Assembly: GCA_018340375.1 (NCBI GenBank)
Contig: JAFFJZ010000003.1
Span: 11,098,001 to 11,162,000, forward strand
From: Gonatopus flavifemur
Taxonomy: Eukaryota; Arthropoda; Insecta; Hymenoptera; Dryinidae
Reading direction: 5' to 3'
DNA length: 64,000 nucleotides
The translations under genes were made by a program, and so were the position numbers. The notes beneath the pieces were generated by a model that did not search any database, was not told the origin of the DNA, and saw nothing but the letters and a program-made list of their open reading frames with translations. This document shows positions 11,601 through 24,840 of this stretch, piece by piece; position 1 is the first letter of the stretch, and each line of letters starts with the position of its first letter.

Positions 11601-13351
11601 GGATTCCCGTTGATTCTTCGTGATTATAAACTGGGACTAACGTACTATGTGGGATTGCGTTTCATTAGATTGAGTTCAAAGTCATTTGTTGAATACAGAT
11701 TAGCCTGAGTTTGAATAGGTTCAAACGAATATTTTTTCAACGGTAATAAATACTTTTTAGATACAAACAAATGTATTATTTCATGTTCTTGAAGTTTGAA
11801 TCGATTAAAGAAACAAAATGAAAATCTAAACTCCTGGAATATGATTGATCATCGTTATTTATCTTTCCGAATTAGCTGCTTGGAACTAGAAAAATCATCT
11901 TTTTACGAACAGTATTTTGTTATTCGATTACTAATTCGTTCCAAGAAAAGATTCAAACTCGAGTCACATATTATTCGAGAGAAGGAGGTATTGAATAGTT
12001 TTTTTTTCAATGAACAAATTATTTATTTGGATTTATTCGAATAACAATTTCCTACATTCAAAGGAATACTTTTTTCTGTGTACTCTGTCATTAATTTTTC
12101 GAAATTATTGAGTTAAGAAGCTCAATACGAAGAATAAAATTTATACTGAAATAGCGAGGATTCAATTGTTGCAGCGGAATTTTTGACTATCGCATAAAAA
12201 TACTCAGTAATTTTCTTATTCTTTGTGCATATATTCTCAATATATATTTGTGCCACTAGATGTTATTCCGATATGCACCACTCGATCTTTGATTCAGATA
12301 ATGATACGTTTGATGAATGTATTCATGTACGTACATATAATTGTATATACATATGTTCATCATAATTGCGATTTGATTGTAGCAAGAATATATTGAAGAT
12401 ATAATTAAAGACTCCGTACTTGTAAGAAGATACATTGGAAAAATATTACATCAGCATACATTATTAGACGTATTGTATTCAGTAGAATTCGTTTAAAAAC
12501 ACCGTCAGAACTACAAGAAAAAAACAAGTGTTAATTATTATGAATTACGATTAAAATGGATTAGTTGAATACATAAATGATTTGTGGTTTTCCCCGTTCT
12601 CTTTATCGTGGGAAAGTTGAATACCATACACTTTGTTTGATACCAAAAGCGTTCTTTTCTAATCCATTCACTTCGCGTTTATTATAATATTCACACACAC
12701 ATACACATGATTACGTATGCATATCAGATCATTAATAAAGTGTTAAACAGATGAATTAAAGATATCAATGTTACACGTGGGTAGATTCGATTCTAACAAT
12801 TTCCTTTCGTCATAGGATAAATAATAAATTAATATTCTTGTATTCCGTGGGAGAATAAAAACTAAATTATCATAAACGCGGTACTTCCATACGACGAGAT
12901 TCATATTCATATTATGTTTTCTTCTGCTGACGAGATTATCTTAATTACAGTTTCGATGTAAGCAATGTTGATGAAGTGAGTGAATTATTCACCGCTTCTT
13001 GATACGTACAAGACACACAATCTTGATGACGAAACGATGCAATGTCAATCACGGTTAAAGAAACTCGCTACCGTGTTTTATGAAAATTACATGATGCTTA
13101 CTCGCGTGAAGTTGAATCCTCGTTATCGTTTCATTGTTTATGCACAAATATCATTTATTTTTCTCAAATCTACATATAGTCACGAAAAATTGTTTTTTTT
13201 CCTTGTTTTACCTGCACAGTGATATGACACGAACAATAGAGATGTAATTCTAGGGGGAAAGAGGAGTTACAAAATTTTCAAAATCAATTCAGTAATTGAA
13301 AAATTGAAGAGAATAAATCAAATCTATATGGAGAAATTTTTCAATTCATAG
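8681..13351. other. AT-rich intergenic desert
   Basis: About 4.7 kb of AT-rich sequence. I found no gene, RNA gene or clear transposon. Open frames here are short and have the Phe/Ile/Lys/Asn-rich composition expected of chance frames. Regulatory elements may be present but cannot be supported. Confidence 0.6.
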
Positions 13352-14050
13352 TTTCCGAGACACCAGTCGTAGTGGTGCCAAGAGTCCTTGGGGTGGATCC
13401 AAGAAGAAACTCGAAGAAGAAAGAACTTAATACAGAAATATTGAAACAAAACTTTGTTCTGTAAAGTGAGGATGATCTTAGCAGGGAAGGATACGCTACT
13501 CAGGGAACAGAAATTAATTGGAACGGAGAATTGATTTATCGTCCAAGTGACGGGGAAAAAGTGCTCTTCGAGAGTACTGTTTTTCGATGAATTATTATTG
13601 AGAAATTTCTAACTTCATATATTACGCTCATTTCTCTTTTCATATATCACAAAGAAAAGTGACTATAATTTTCTCTATATTTATTGTCCTTCTATTTTTT
13701 TCGATATTTTGGAGAACATTGTTTTTTCATTCAGTGAGAATTGAAATATTCGATGTAAGGGGAGAGATGTTTGACGGAAGAATATTGAGGATGAAATTGA
13801 ACCATGATGTATCTGTCAAATATACGAAGAAAAAAACATACCTACAGTGGTGTCTCAGAGCAACACGTTGAGAACATCAACGAGCTGGATTGTCAGCGCT
13901 GATTCGAAATATCAGATAGAATTGCTGATGGACGTCGCTCAGTACGCACCAACCGTAACGAGTCCCCAACCGACGAAGAGATATATGCTTGGCAGCAGTG
14001 TGACAGCAGTGGCGCGAAGTCCAACTGATGATGGTTTCCCAACTCAATGA
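13352..14050 (+). other. Cluster of three coding-like islands, unrecognised
   Basis: Three short segments look more like coding sequence than their surroundings. (A) 13352-13430 follows a possible acceptor (TTCATAG) and reads FRDTSRSGAKSPWGGSKKKL... to a TAA. (B) 13465-13590 is an open frame of about 41 codons containing WNGELIYRPSDGEKVLFES, ending TGA. (C) 13848-14050 follows a good acceptor (ATACCTACAG) and reads about 66 codons containing TSWIVSADSKYQIELLMDV, ending TGA. A donor-like GTAAGG is at 13755, giving a possible 93-base intron before C. I cannot join the three into one frame or assign a family. They may be exons of an undescribed gene, alternative 3' exons of a distant one, or remnants of a decayed gene. 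Confidence 0.3.
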
Positions 14051-14405
14051 CGGAGAGGGTATTCAATACGTCAATTAGAAATATAATTGATGAGGCTGAA
14101 AATTATAATATTTACACAATGATGTATTCGTGGCACGTGTATTTTTTTTTTCATTTGAATATAAATTAAGATGATAAGAATATGGACGGCAATGAAGTAT
14201 AATCAGATATACCGATTGGACAATAAAATTCATTTGTAAGGATACTTCGTTTATCGAAGGAGATAATATTATACACATATATACTACTTATTTATGGTAA
14301 AATGATATTTTTTATCCTTTCTTTTGGGCAACAAAGTGTCCTCAATCGATACATTTATAAATACTCGATTCATTATTGTACAAGAATTTAATTGAATAAT
14401 TAAAT

Positions 14406-14424
14406 TCCCAGTATCAAACTGGGA
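14406..14424. repeat. Short perfect hairpin TCCCAGT/ACTGGGA
   Basis: Seven perfect pairs with a five-base loop ATCAA, flanked by AATTAAA and AATTAATTT. Function is unknown. It could mark the edge of the adjacent foldback element. Confidence 0.5.
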
Positions 14425-14442
14425 GCAATTAATTTGCACATT

Positions 14443-14550
14443 CCCGAGTGGAGGAGTTTTCGAAATTATATATAATTTATATATAATTGAAACTAGTTTG
14501 TATATAAGTTATATATAATTCTATATAATCTTGAAAATTTTTTACTCGAG
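14443..14550. mobile_element. AT-rich foldback element
   Basis: Ends CCCGAGTGG...TTTTC and GAAAATTTTTTACTCGAG are imperfect inverted repeats. The interior is composed of TATATAATT palindromes. It resembles the element at 15952-16024 in its interior. MITE-like, with no coding capacity. Confidence 0.45.
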
Positions 14551-15951
14551 TTTGTGCAGGAAAACTTATGTTGAAAAAACTGTTGCGTTGATGATGGAAA
14601 ATTGAAATGAAACAGCACAACAGAAATTATATGAATCATGTCTTCGTGGTTGTTCTGGATGTATTCATAATTATTTGAAAGTATTCAATTTCCATCACTG
14701 GTTACAATTTGATACAAAAACAGCTTCTTTTTGTGTTTTGAAAACTACAAAATGCAAATCTTGAAACAATTTCTAATATTGAATTCAGGCAGCTCGTGGG
14801 ACCTTCATTTCTGCTCTTCCTAAATTTTTTTTATAACCTTGGAACGATCGGGAACAGTTGTTTGACCAACTTCTAACATTTCTGTAACTTTCTCAAGTGG
14901 CTGGCGTGAATCTTCATTCGGCAAATCGTGCAGGTTTGGATCTTTGAATTTTTCCAGCTATTCCAAACCAATACCCACCCGTTTCAATCGAAGAACCAAA
15001 GTTCCTGTCAGTCTCGTGGATTCATCGATTAACCTTCAGCAGCTATGTCTTTGTTCTCAAAGAAAACAAGTGATAGAAGTTGAGTGATAGAAGAATTACA
15101 AAAATTTTAAATCAACTAAAACATTGAATGATCTCGCCAATTCACTTTTTTCAAATATCTTCATTCAGGTTCCCGAGCAAATTCTATTTTGAGCTCGAAT
15201 ATCATTAATTAACTGTGAAGATAATAAAATGTATTCCTTCAAAGTACATTTGAGATACCCCATCTCTTTATCAACTGAAATTACACATATATAAATTTCG
15301 TTTAGAAGATCTTCATGTCTTTTCGCATAGATCGTTTCATAAAATCTCCAACTTAAAGATCATTTCTTCTACGAACGATCACCATATAATTAGCGCGCAT
15401 TCACTGATGGAATTAAATAATTTTATAACGATAACACCATGTCAGCTCGATCACCAGTTTTCTCTCGTAATTAAGTAAGATTGTTAATTTGTATCAAATC
15501 TGGAATGAATTTAATAGGTAGTACCAGCTACTTTGTACCTTATACAGGAAGTTGAGAAATTCTTACTCGATCAGTGCTCAAACTTGATATCTCATAAACG
15601 GTAGCAGTTTTTGAATGATTTAAGAATGGAAACTCATGGCTCGGAAAGAATCTTGTGCCAGTAATTAGCGTATCGGTATTAATGCACAACATGACTAGGT
15701 TTTATATAAAGATAATAACACCGATACCGTATTCGTCTGACGATTTACCTGTCTGACAGCTTGTCTCGAGATACATTATTTCATTCTACTCCAAGATATC
15801 GATGTACTGAATTTTAGAATGTGAATTTCATGAATGATCAATGAGAGGAGGAAAAAACGTTGTCTGTGCATTAATCATGATACCCGGAAAGGAATAAAAT
15901 TGGTTAATTTTTATTTTTATAAATTATGAGTACTGAAAAATAGACGGAGCC

Positions 15952-16024
15952 CATGTGGAAATTTTTTTATAACTATATATTTATAATTTATATATAGTCA
16001 TATAAAAATTATCTGTAAACCATG
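15952..16024. mobile_element. AT-rich foldback element with CATG ends
   Basis: Arms of about 35 bases beginning CATG, with ATTTTT(A)TA and the inner pair ACTATATAT/ATATATAGT, fold on each other around a TTATAAT centre. The interior is of the same type as the 14443-14550 element, suggesting one small AT-rich family. Similar TATATAATTTATATATAATT sequence recurs near 29828. Confidence 0.45.
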
Positions 16025-17280
16025 TTGGAATATATGAAATTTATATATAATGTTTCAAATTTTCACAATTTTACTAAAAAAAATCATTTTTGCAACATCG
16101 ATTCATAATTTTTCTCAGCGTGAAGGAGGAAATTAAAATTTCAGTTTTTTATTCTATGAAAAGTGAGAAGTCATAATGTTGTGGAGTTTCTGTGAAAATT
16201 GGTTCAATGTTAAATCTTGGTGAATTTCAAACCATGCATGGATGTACGTTGAGTATTCGAAGTGTACAACATTAGATGCCAAAAGAATGACTCAGAGTTA
16301 CGGCAGATGCGTTTATCAACAATAAATAGATCAAAAACATCTTCAAAAATATCACCAGCAGCAAAAACTCTCGATAGCTCAGGAATAAATCAAATAACAA
16401 GGAAGGAAAATTTGTGGGAGATCATTGAATCCAAAATTGAGACGTTAGTCAACTTCACATTTCTATAGACTTCCAATTTTCCAATAAGTTTCGGTTTAGT
16501 TTTTGTCCAAAACTCATCCGGGAGATAATTTCAGCATATCTTATATCTAAAAGAATTCTTTAGAACGAATTTGACGAATTTGAATTTAATTCTGTTTTGT
16601 GACTTCACAGAATTCCACTAGACCCTTTGAATTACTAGTCAGTGCCTCGATCAATTTCCACTGAGGTATTCCACAAATCGATATTCGCAAAGAGACATCT
16701 AGACAATTTTTCTCGTTCCATTGAAAATCTCCCGAAACGATTACAGATTAATTAACTACAATCATGAAAAATAATTCGATACTGATCTACGAAATAATCT
16801 CAAAATCGCATCACGATGAATTTTTCAATCGAAAGTGACGCTTGTGATCATGCGGTATATCAGCTCAATTCTAAATAACAAGCAGTTGACCATCCCATCT
16901 CTATTTATAATCCAAAGAATCAAAGAAATTCAAGATGCTCAAACGATCGTATAACTTTGTATTCGCAACACATTCACGCTATCTTATAATCACGGCTGAC
17001 GTTCGAACGTTAACATCATATATCTTTCCATACCGGTACGTAGATCAAAATCAAATAGGAATTTAGATTCTTCCAAACACGATTTCTTATCCTCCACACG
17101 AGTTTAGTCTGAGAATTCATACATATATCTCCGTACATACATAAAACTGACGTTAAACGTAATACAGTCCTATCGCTACTACAATCTTATCATCAGCATT
17201 GAGAAATTTCAATTCTATTCTTGTACAGCGCGTGTTGTACGTTCAACATCGTTTTCAAGTGAAAATATCGATATCAGAAA
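16025..17280. other. AT-rich intergenic, nothing recognised
   Basis: No gene, RNA gene or repeat that I can support. Short open frames have no coding character. Confidence 0.6.
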
Positions 17281-17532
17281 TGGCAGCAACGGTATTCTCT
17301 ATTCTTTGTATCAGTCTCCACGGTTGGCGCGTCCCTGCGGTGAGAGACGTCTATCAGCCATCCGCCTCCTGACCAGTCTTACAAGTCAACGCAGACAATT
17401 TAGCACATCAATAACAGGCCGCAGATAAAAGCGGTCCATACATCGTAGCTGACGTATCGTTTGTAATAAAACACAAAGGGGGTCTAGCTGTGCGCCCGCC
17501 AGCGGCATCTGTGAATCGCTTGCTACGTTGTG

Positions 17533-17570
<38 letters not shown>

Positions 17571-17800
17571 GTTGTTGCTGCTGCTCCTGTAGCCATAGTC
17601 AGCCATTCGTTCATTCTTGCTGTTATTAACAGGCCGTACATCGTGGATGTTTTCTACCTTCCTATATACCACTACCTACCTTCCTACCTACCAACCATCT
17701 CCCGCCGAGTCATACATCACTGTTGAATGCGCGACAGCAAAGAGCAACTATAATTCATCTATAAGCTATGGCCGAACCCTCCTCGCCAGATATTGTCGGG
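17281..17800. promoter_or_regulatory. GC-rich island with CTG repeat, enhancer candidate
   Basis: A sharp rise in GC content within AT-rich flanks. It contains possible factor sites such as AATAAAACACAAAGGG, and two related blocks, AATAACAGGCCG...CATACATCGTAG (17409-17455) and TTAACAGGCCG...TACATCGTGG (about 17627-17646). The overlapping open frames are poly-Ala/poly-Leu products of the CTG repeat and not real genes. Regulatory function is inferred only from composition and repeated motifs. Confidence 0.35.
17529..17590. repeat. (CTG)n trinucleotide repeat
   Basis: About ten tandem GCT/CTG units followed by interrupted CCGTTGTTGCTGCTGCTCC. Likely length-variable. Confidence 0.9.
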
Positions 17801-18525
17801 GACAAAATTGATAGGTCGTCGAGTACTTGGCGTTGTTTCGCCTTGTGTGCACAACAGCGAGCAAATTTTTCTCTGACAATGAAACAGATTTCATCAACAC
17901 GATCTCATAGATGAACGATGTTATAAACACGACCCAAGAACACATCACGGTAATGAAAGGGGCACCGTTACACCTATTATCTCCTGACATTATTTCTAAT
18001 TCATTTCTCAGTGGATGATAATGTATAATTTCTCATAGTTCATCTCATTAAAAGGTAAATGATGATCAAATTCAGATTCCTATTGGCAGGACTGCAGGAT
18101 ATGGTAGAAATCGCAATAATTTATGTTATATTCATGGACAAATTCTTGTGGCATTAAAATACACGCAATTTAAACTCGTGGAGATGAAATCAAAGAATCC
18201 TCCATAACTTCCAAATTATTTGGCGATTCAAGAAAACTATTAATGGCTACACTGATGAATTATCATTCCCTGGAGCTCCGTTTTTCTTCGGTGACAGATT
18301 ATATACATCGTAATGATATATAACTATAAATCAAACGTAAAATTTAAATGCTTTGGAGACACAACGGTTTTGGATTTATATCAAATTGTCACAAAGACAT
18401 TTACATTAATGACATGACATTATATTCCAACTTCCTCTCTAATCTTGTATGATTACATAAAGCTTTTAGCTTGAATCAAACGGAGAGATAAATTGGCGCA
18501 CTGACAAGATTCCAAGAATAAGGCA

Positions 18526-18711
18526 ATGTCATTTCCTCAAAGAAAGTTCATTATTGAGTTGAAGTACGTCATTAATGGGGTAGAATTCGAAATAGCGTAT
18601 AATCTTGGAGTTATGTTTCATAGTAAATTAACATCATCTCACCATCTTGACAAGGTTATTAGCTGGCTACACAGAACTCTGGGATTGCCAAGCGGTATTA
18701 TATATGTTTAA
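18526..18711 (+). pseudogene. Fragment of non-LTR retrotransposon reverse transcriptase
   Basis: The frame reads ...YVINGVEFEIAYNLGVMFHSKLTSSHHLDKVISWL... (broken here for length). This matches the pattern seen just after the palm domain of jockey/R1-type reverse transcriptases: Y-x-ING-x-x-x-E, (D)LGV-x-FxSKL(T)-F/S-x-H-(I/L)DKVIS, then LGL. The normally conserved Asp before LGV is replaced by Asn. The frame stops soon after. No catalytic FADD box or endonuclease is found nearby, so this is a small decayed relic in the same strand orientation as noc. Confidence 0.6.
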
Positions 18712-19535
18712 TAAGCAACTCAAATCAATTTCAATTCATTCAAACATTGTACTTCTCTTTGAAGTTGGCATGAGAAAGAGAATTGCCCACGGATATCAAA
18801 TATTGTTGAATCATTCCGGGTTCGATAACAAGAAGTTCGAATGTCGGATGTGTGTTTGTGATTCAGAAGGATTTCAGGATTAGTACCTGAATTTGATTTT
18901 CATAACAATATTCTCCTACATTGAAGAATGAAGAATCGAAAATATGATTTTTCAAGTTAATATTCAATTTTATTCTGATATCACCATTACAGAATAAAAC
19001 TACATGCTTCATTTATGCTTCAGATTATTTTCACTCTCCCTCCCGTTTGCATTCTTAATGAAAGACTTGAAATTGAATCATGTATAGAAAAGTATCCACA
19101 ACGCTTTCGAAAAGCACTAAGAAAGTGAATTATCGCGTTTATGCAGTATTATTTGAGACATTAAACGCATACCTAGAGAATATCGCGTGAGAATCAACTG
19201 TTTTCACAAGAATTGAATTATTGAATTTTCCTGGTTGAACTATACATCAAAAGCAAGATAATCTAAAATACTTTTACAGTTGCACAAGTCTTCCTTCCTT
19301 GTACGCTTTATTTTTACTACGAAAAAGGGCGAAACTTTTGATATTTCTTCTAAAAAGGGTTCTTAAAAATGTTTTTTGGCTATACAAACTTAAACTACAC
19401 TTTGTTAGCCAGAATTGATTATTTTTCAGACACGCTCGACAGTACTATGTTTATCACATCTTCAAATTGAAAAAATCTCTTTTGATAATGTTCCAAGGCG
19501 AGTGTCCGGGATGCCCTCTTACATTTCAGAGATCA

Positions 19536-19675
19536 CCACCCAGCTAGAAATTGCCCTTCCTCCAAATTGAATCATCAAACGCGCGCAGATCGGTTGGCTC
19601 AGATCGCGCCAACTTGGCCGAAGGCATGGCCTTTGATGGTCCAATTTGAAGAAAGAGCAATTTCTAGCTGGGTGG
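19536..19675 (-). repeat. 140-bp long foldback with 44-bp arms
   Basis: Arms 19536-19579 and 19632-19675 begin CCACCCAGCTAGAAATTGC and pair at 39 of 44 positions around a 52-base GC-rich centre. The centre has its own GTTGGC/GCCAAC pair. Of the five differences, four give G-U wobble pairs in a minus-strand transcript (from plus-strand positions 19555, 19559, 19562, 19570) and one (19572) would be an A-C mismatch. A minus-strand RNA would therefore be an almost continuous stem. No target duplication is clear. It is either a young foldback MITE or a hairpin-RNA (siRNA) locus. Confidence 0.6.
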
Positions 19676-22600
19676 GCAAAAATGATTGAAATGGAATGGG
19701 ATTTATAATAGATTATTTTATAGGGTTGAGACAGTTTTGATAAATTACTGAAAGACTTGAGGCTGTATGGGGTTGGTTTGTTTTCATATCTTGAATTATT
19801 CAGATTACAATTGTTATTATCTTGAGTTGAAAAATGAAGTTCTATTATGATCGCAATATGTAACCCAGATAACATGTAAGCTTGTCGTGAGCTTTTCAGA
19901 CTTGTCCTTTATTTGCTTTTGGTTCGATTCCCGTTGCAGAACCATAATCAAAACCTCACTATTTGACGCCTTCAAAAGATTTTTGAACCTTTGTTTCAGG
20001 GTTGAAAAACTCGAATCAACGAAAAAATAGTGCCAACTACCAATGTCGAGTTTTTGACGTTTTTTGAAGGTTTGTGTGTGTTTATCAAGCAGATTATAAA
20101 TAAGAACAGAGAATTTCAGCAAATCCCGCGAATTCATTCATTCCAGATCAATATATCGGCGAAAGCCTCACGCTGTTTCTTTTATTTGCGTGACAAAAAA
20201 TTTGTCACTTGGAAAGTCAACCACTCTAATTAATTCAAGCGAATATCCGATTCAATGATAATCAAAGAACAATGTATAAAATATATCGCTCATCGTTTTG
20301 CATGAATGACGACAACACAATATGAGAATGAAACTCAACTCCAATTAAAAGATTCATATTATGAATCATTGATCATTTTATGAACACACGTTCGCTATGA
20401 ATTCTCATTCGGAAACTCGATTACCTTGTTAGGTGGTGAATTCAGAGCACGATGTTTCAATTTCCCAATGTCCATGTGTGAATGGCCGCGACATCATTTC
20501 GAGTACAGAAATTTTCATCGTGAAACGAGATCAACAACCGGGGTGAGAGCATTAAATTTCATTTGATAAATGTTCATCATTTCCGAACGAAACATGAAAA
20601 AAGATAATAAACTCGTATACAGATATGTAAGTGACCAGAGCAAGACAGCGCTACGGGGAATCGATTCAACGATGCTGATGCATGGCATCTCCTTGTTACT
20701 TTCATTTACACCCAGCACGAGGGCCATAGCCACCGTTTGGTGTTGTAAAGAGGCACATTTAATTCTGACGATATATATTCCCTTTCCATCCAATATATAC
20801 CCTCCTTCGTTGTAAGTTTGTTCAAAGGGTTCTTCTTCCACCCGTCGTGAAGCGAATCAATTTACGATTCTCAGTACGGTGCTCAAGTTTGCTTGCATGT
20901 GTTTTTACTTGACACATTGCGGCATGGAGAATCAAACCTCTGGGGACATTCGTGTACATATATATGTATAAAAGAGGAGATAGGTCGTGCTGATAAATGA
21001 TCTCTCTTTGCTCGCTCGCTTTCCTGTCTGCCTGTTTTCTTGACTGCTCGTGTGCGATCGTACCACACCAATGGAATTTCATTCAAAGTACACACATAAT
21101 AGACGGATTGCTTTTACCACACAAGTACACACGATGATAACGATGTTTCGCTCGAATTTTCTCATTTTCCGATTGAGTTGTCTCGAATAACGAACAGAGT
21201 TGTTGCTGTTGTTGTTGAATTCGATTGTCTAAATATTTGTTCATTACGCTACACCGTTTAATTAACATTCAGTCATCTTGACTCGATAAGAATTGTTTTT
21301 ATTATCTCGTGTATGTGATTCGAGCAATTAGGATGAAGGGGATGTTTTATCTCAATATTGTCGGTGTTGTCAAACAATAGTATCAATTTCATTTAATCAT
21401 AACGAAATGAGATGTCAAATACTTGAGTAAGACATTCCAGTTTTGTGTTGTGAGAACGGGATATGATAACACAAGTATCAATAAGAATTCAAAAGTATTT
21501 TGAATTGAAAAATATCAATATAATTGTATTAAGGAACATTGAGTCGTATGTTTATTTGATTAATGAAATTGATTTGTGAAATTCCAAAGAAATAGTGAAG
21601 CAACTACTATAATTAATATAAGGTAATTTCATAATCACGTTTTATAAGTTGAATAAAATGATTGAAGGAAAAATCAATCCTCATGAATGAATTTCTGTGG
21701 CTCGAATCATTGGAATCAATTGATCGTATTCCGCCATGCAAATGACATAAAGAGATACGATGTAAGAAATATGTTATTGGTTCGAAGTACTTATATAAAG
21801 ATCAATTAAAATGATCATTCAATATTTGTATATTATCAGCAGTATTACTGGGATACGCATCGTCGTCTTCTTCTTCTGAATGCATCTGAATTGACATAAC
21901 ATCTACATTGAAATGGGATTTAATAATTCCTATTGATTCCTTTGAAGTCCCCATCTCAACCACCACCATCGGAACATTTCAGGCGATTACGGTACTTATC
22001 ACAACATACATACACAATATCGTATCATATTTCAACGTGGGGAGTCAGATATATTTAATTGAAATAATTATATCTCATTGATAAGAACAAATTTACTTGT
22101 AAATAAGCCCAGAGAAAAGATACCATTCGATAGCGATGATTAAACTAAACTTGTTTAATAAAACAGATCATCGTTATCGTTCTTTACAATGAAAAAAAAA
22201 AAGAAACAAGAATCGAATGAAAGTATCATACGACCGAGACACGTAATTAAATTCTTTTCGGAACATAAATTAGGCCTCGATCTTGGATGTGCTATGAATT
22301 ATTCAAACGCAGCTAGATTCGGTTAGGGATAGCCTCAATAAACATTTCAATATTTATTTAAATTATGCCGAAACATTGTGAAGTCCGGTTGATGAACGGA
22401 AATGTGGCGTAAGGGAGTATTGAATATAATAGAATGTGTTATACTTTGAGAACCGATCTTTGACCCCACGTGTCTTCTTTCTCTTCTCATTTAAATTTTG
22501 ATTGTTCTAAGTTTAGAGACATGTGTTTGAAAAGAATATTCGGAAAAAGAAAGAAGTTCATTAAAAAATCCTTTGGAACCGGAAACAGTTCGGAAGAGTG

Positions 22601-24840
22601 GATTCATTTGAATGATTTGTTCTGACCAAATTAACTGGGACGAAGAGCCGTGGAGCCGTGAAACGAATACAAGCGAATACAAAGACTGACAGTGATGCAA
22701 ATGCAGAACCGCATTCATACGAGCTTGTCATTTTCGTATGTCGGCGAAGTCGCACTTCCTCCCTACTGGGAATTCATTTCAACTACAATTGAATTGCCGT
22801 ACTTGGAATCACTTAAGGCTCACTGTTGCACACTCGGTTCCCTATTGTCATCACCTCTTTCGACTTATGTAATTCTATTTGACTGTAATAAAATAAATGT
22901 CACGAGCAGTCTGCGAACGACGTGAGCTTGATTGGCGGAGAATGTAATTGATAGTAAAAAAATGAAATGACGGAGGAAGAAAATTAAACCGGTGAATGAT
23001 GATGAATTCAGGCATTGTTTGATGAACGTCTCTTTGTGGAACAATGAATCACCTTGGTTCTTAAATCTTTGTCGAAGACAGGTATTTTGAATATGAATCC
23101 TTCTATAAAAGGGAGAGTTTATTACTTATTCTTATAGTTGTCTTATGGAGGAGTGAAAGGAATAAAAATGATTGTTATTTAAACAGATGATCTTCGAACT
23201 TCCATATAATCGAAATATGGAATAAGATTTCTTCTTTATTTTATTTTCTCTGTATTCTTTCGAAATAACAAAGAATATGAAAAAAATCAAGTTTCTCTTC
23301 TCTTGTTTAAAATTCAGGATGAATGGCATCGAAAAGTACGAGAGCATCCCTCACGCGTATGTCAGTCACTTCGAGGATAGGAAAGATTTTACGAAACTCA
23401 TACAGTTATATGGATATCAAAATATCATCAATCAAATTCGATTGATAGGAGCTGAGAGAGGGAACGAGAAGAAGTAGAAGTTGGGATCGGCTTTTCGTAA
23501 GAACTCAACAAAGTTCTCATCGATTGATCTCTTCCTTCCAGTCTCTCGCCCTCCCAGCGTCTCTCCCTTCCTCACCGTACGATCATTAATTGTCATTAAG
23601 GAACAATTGTCGGTTGTCCCTTGTAATACGGGACCACAGAGTATCGTTAAAGACAAGGATACATCGGTTATACATGTATGTAAACGCATCCACGTACGAT
23701 ACACATACCCACGCATGCGCCCATGCACGTATATCCGTCTGTGAAGCTTTCTCGACGGTCGGCTCCGTTACACCAATCACAATTACTCCGTCGGCCCCTT
23801 TGTAGTCAACTAGATTGAGAGATAACCCGCTCCTTCATGCTCGATCCAATAATTTAACGTAATTACGACAGTGGCGTGCCGCGTAGGCAGACAGGAGCAG
23901 CAACAGCAGGACGCATTCAAATCTACACCTCATGACGCGATATTATACTGAACTGTCACTTACTTGCGGAGACTCGAACGATGCTTTGTATCATATATAT
24001 CTATATATGTTACTAAAATACCGATTTCATCTTAACAGAGATGTATTTTTAATGATACCGCGATACAACTTCGTTGACTTGCAATTCCCTTCGAAACGGA
24101 TCCCATCTGCGATTTCTTTGATGGATCTTTCGATAGCGAATAGTTTATTTGCTCCCCAAACGCTGAATTTATGAAATTTCCATCCAACAGGCTTGTTTGA
24201 AATTGTGTAATGCGAAGCATAAAATACATTATTATTTCTCATCTCGCGTAGGATGGGAAGAAGGTAATAATTTGTCGTATGCAGATACAATAGCGATAAC
24301 AATAACGGAAGAATGATTTATAAATCTCATTAGTTCTAAACCGAAGATAATCATCTGGCTAACAGAATGGGAATATTGATCAAAGTACGTGAAACGTAAC
24401 ACATTTATCATAAAATGTCTCACGAGGCGCGCACGTATCGACTTTATGCGCGCCATATGTGATTCACTTTCACATTGCAAAGCGGAGGAGAGATGAAAAT
24501 TATTGATTCGATCGTTGAATACTTTGAAATAAACTCGTTTACGTGGGATATAAATTATTGACTGTAGGAATAGAGGAATAAAGGAATAAAGGGCGGTATT
24601 GAGGAATCTATCCCGTCGTAAAACCGTTACATGAAGCGCGCGGTTAATATTCAACGAGTCAAGCATTAAAAGGATCGTGATATATGGCTGTTGGAACATT
24701 ATCCACTGTTTTCGAAGCAACATAAGAGACGAGGAGAAGAGGCAAATCAGCTGATCACTATACATATCGTTGTCGCATTATGTAAATTCCTGACACCGGC
24801 TGACCTTACAATTAGTTATTCGCAAACGTACGTTTTACGA
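19676..24840. other. Intergenic desert with a GC-richer patch near 23.5-23.8 kb
   Basis: Mostly AT-rich sequence with no gene recognised. TATAAAA-type boxes occur at 20967-20974 and 23104-23112, but neither has a convincing initiator or a downstream frame. A GC/CpG-richer patch at about 23480-23820 is a possible regulatory island. The 177-codon frame at 24232-24765 (minus) has no motif and looks like chance. Confidence 0.5.

Noticed and set aside
17408..17726. Poly-Ala and poly-Leu open frames
   Set aside because: Products of the CTG trinucleotide repeat read in different frames.
19860..19950. tRNA-like B box GGTTCGATTCCC at 19921-19932
   Set aside because: No A box and no cloverleaf or acceptor stem upstream at the required distance.
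20967..23112. TATA-type boxes at 20967-20974 and 23104-23112
   Set aside because: No initiator at the right spacing and no coding or RNA gene downstream. Such boxes are expected by chance in AT-rich DNA.
24232..24765. 177-codon open frame on the minus strand
   Set aside because: No motif, no splice or promoter support, and Ile/Phe/Arg/Ser composition typical of chance frames. At least one frame of this length is plausible in six frames of 64 kb.
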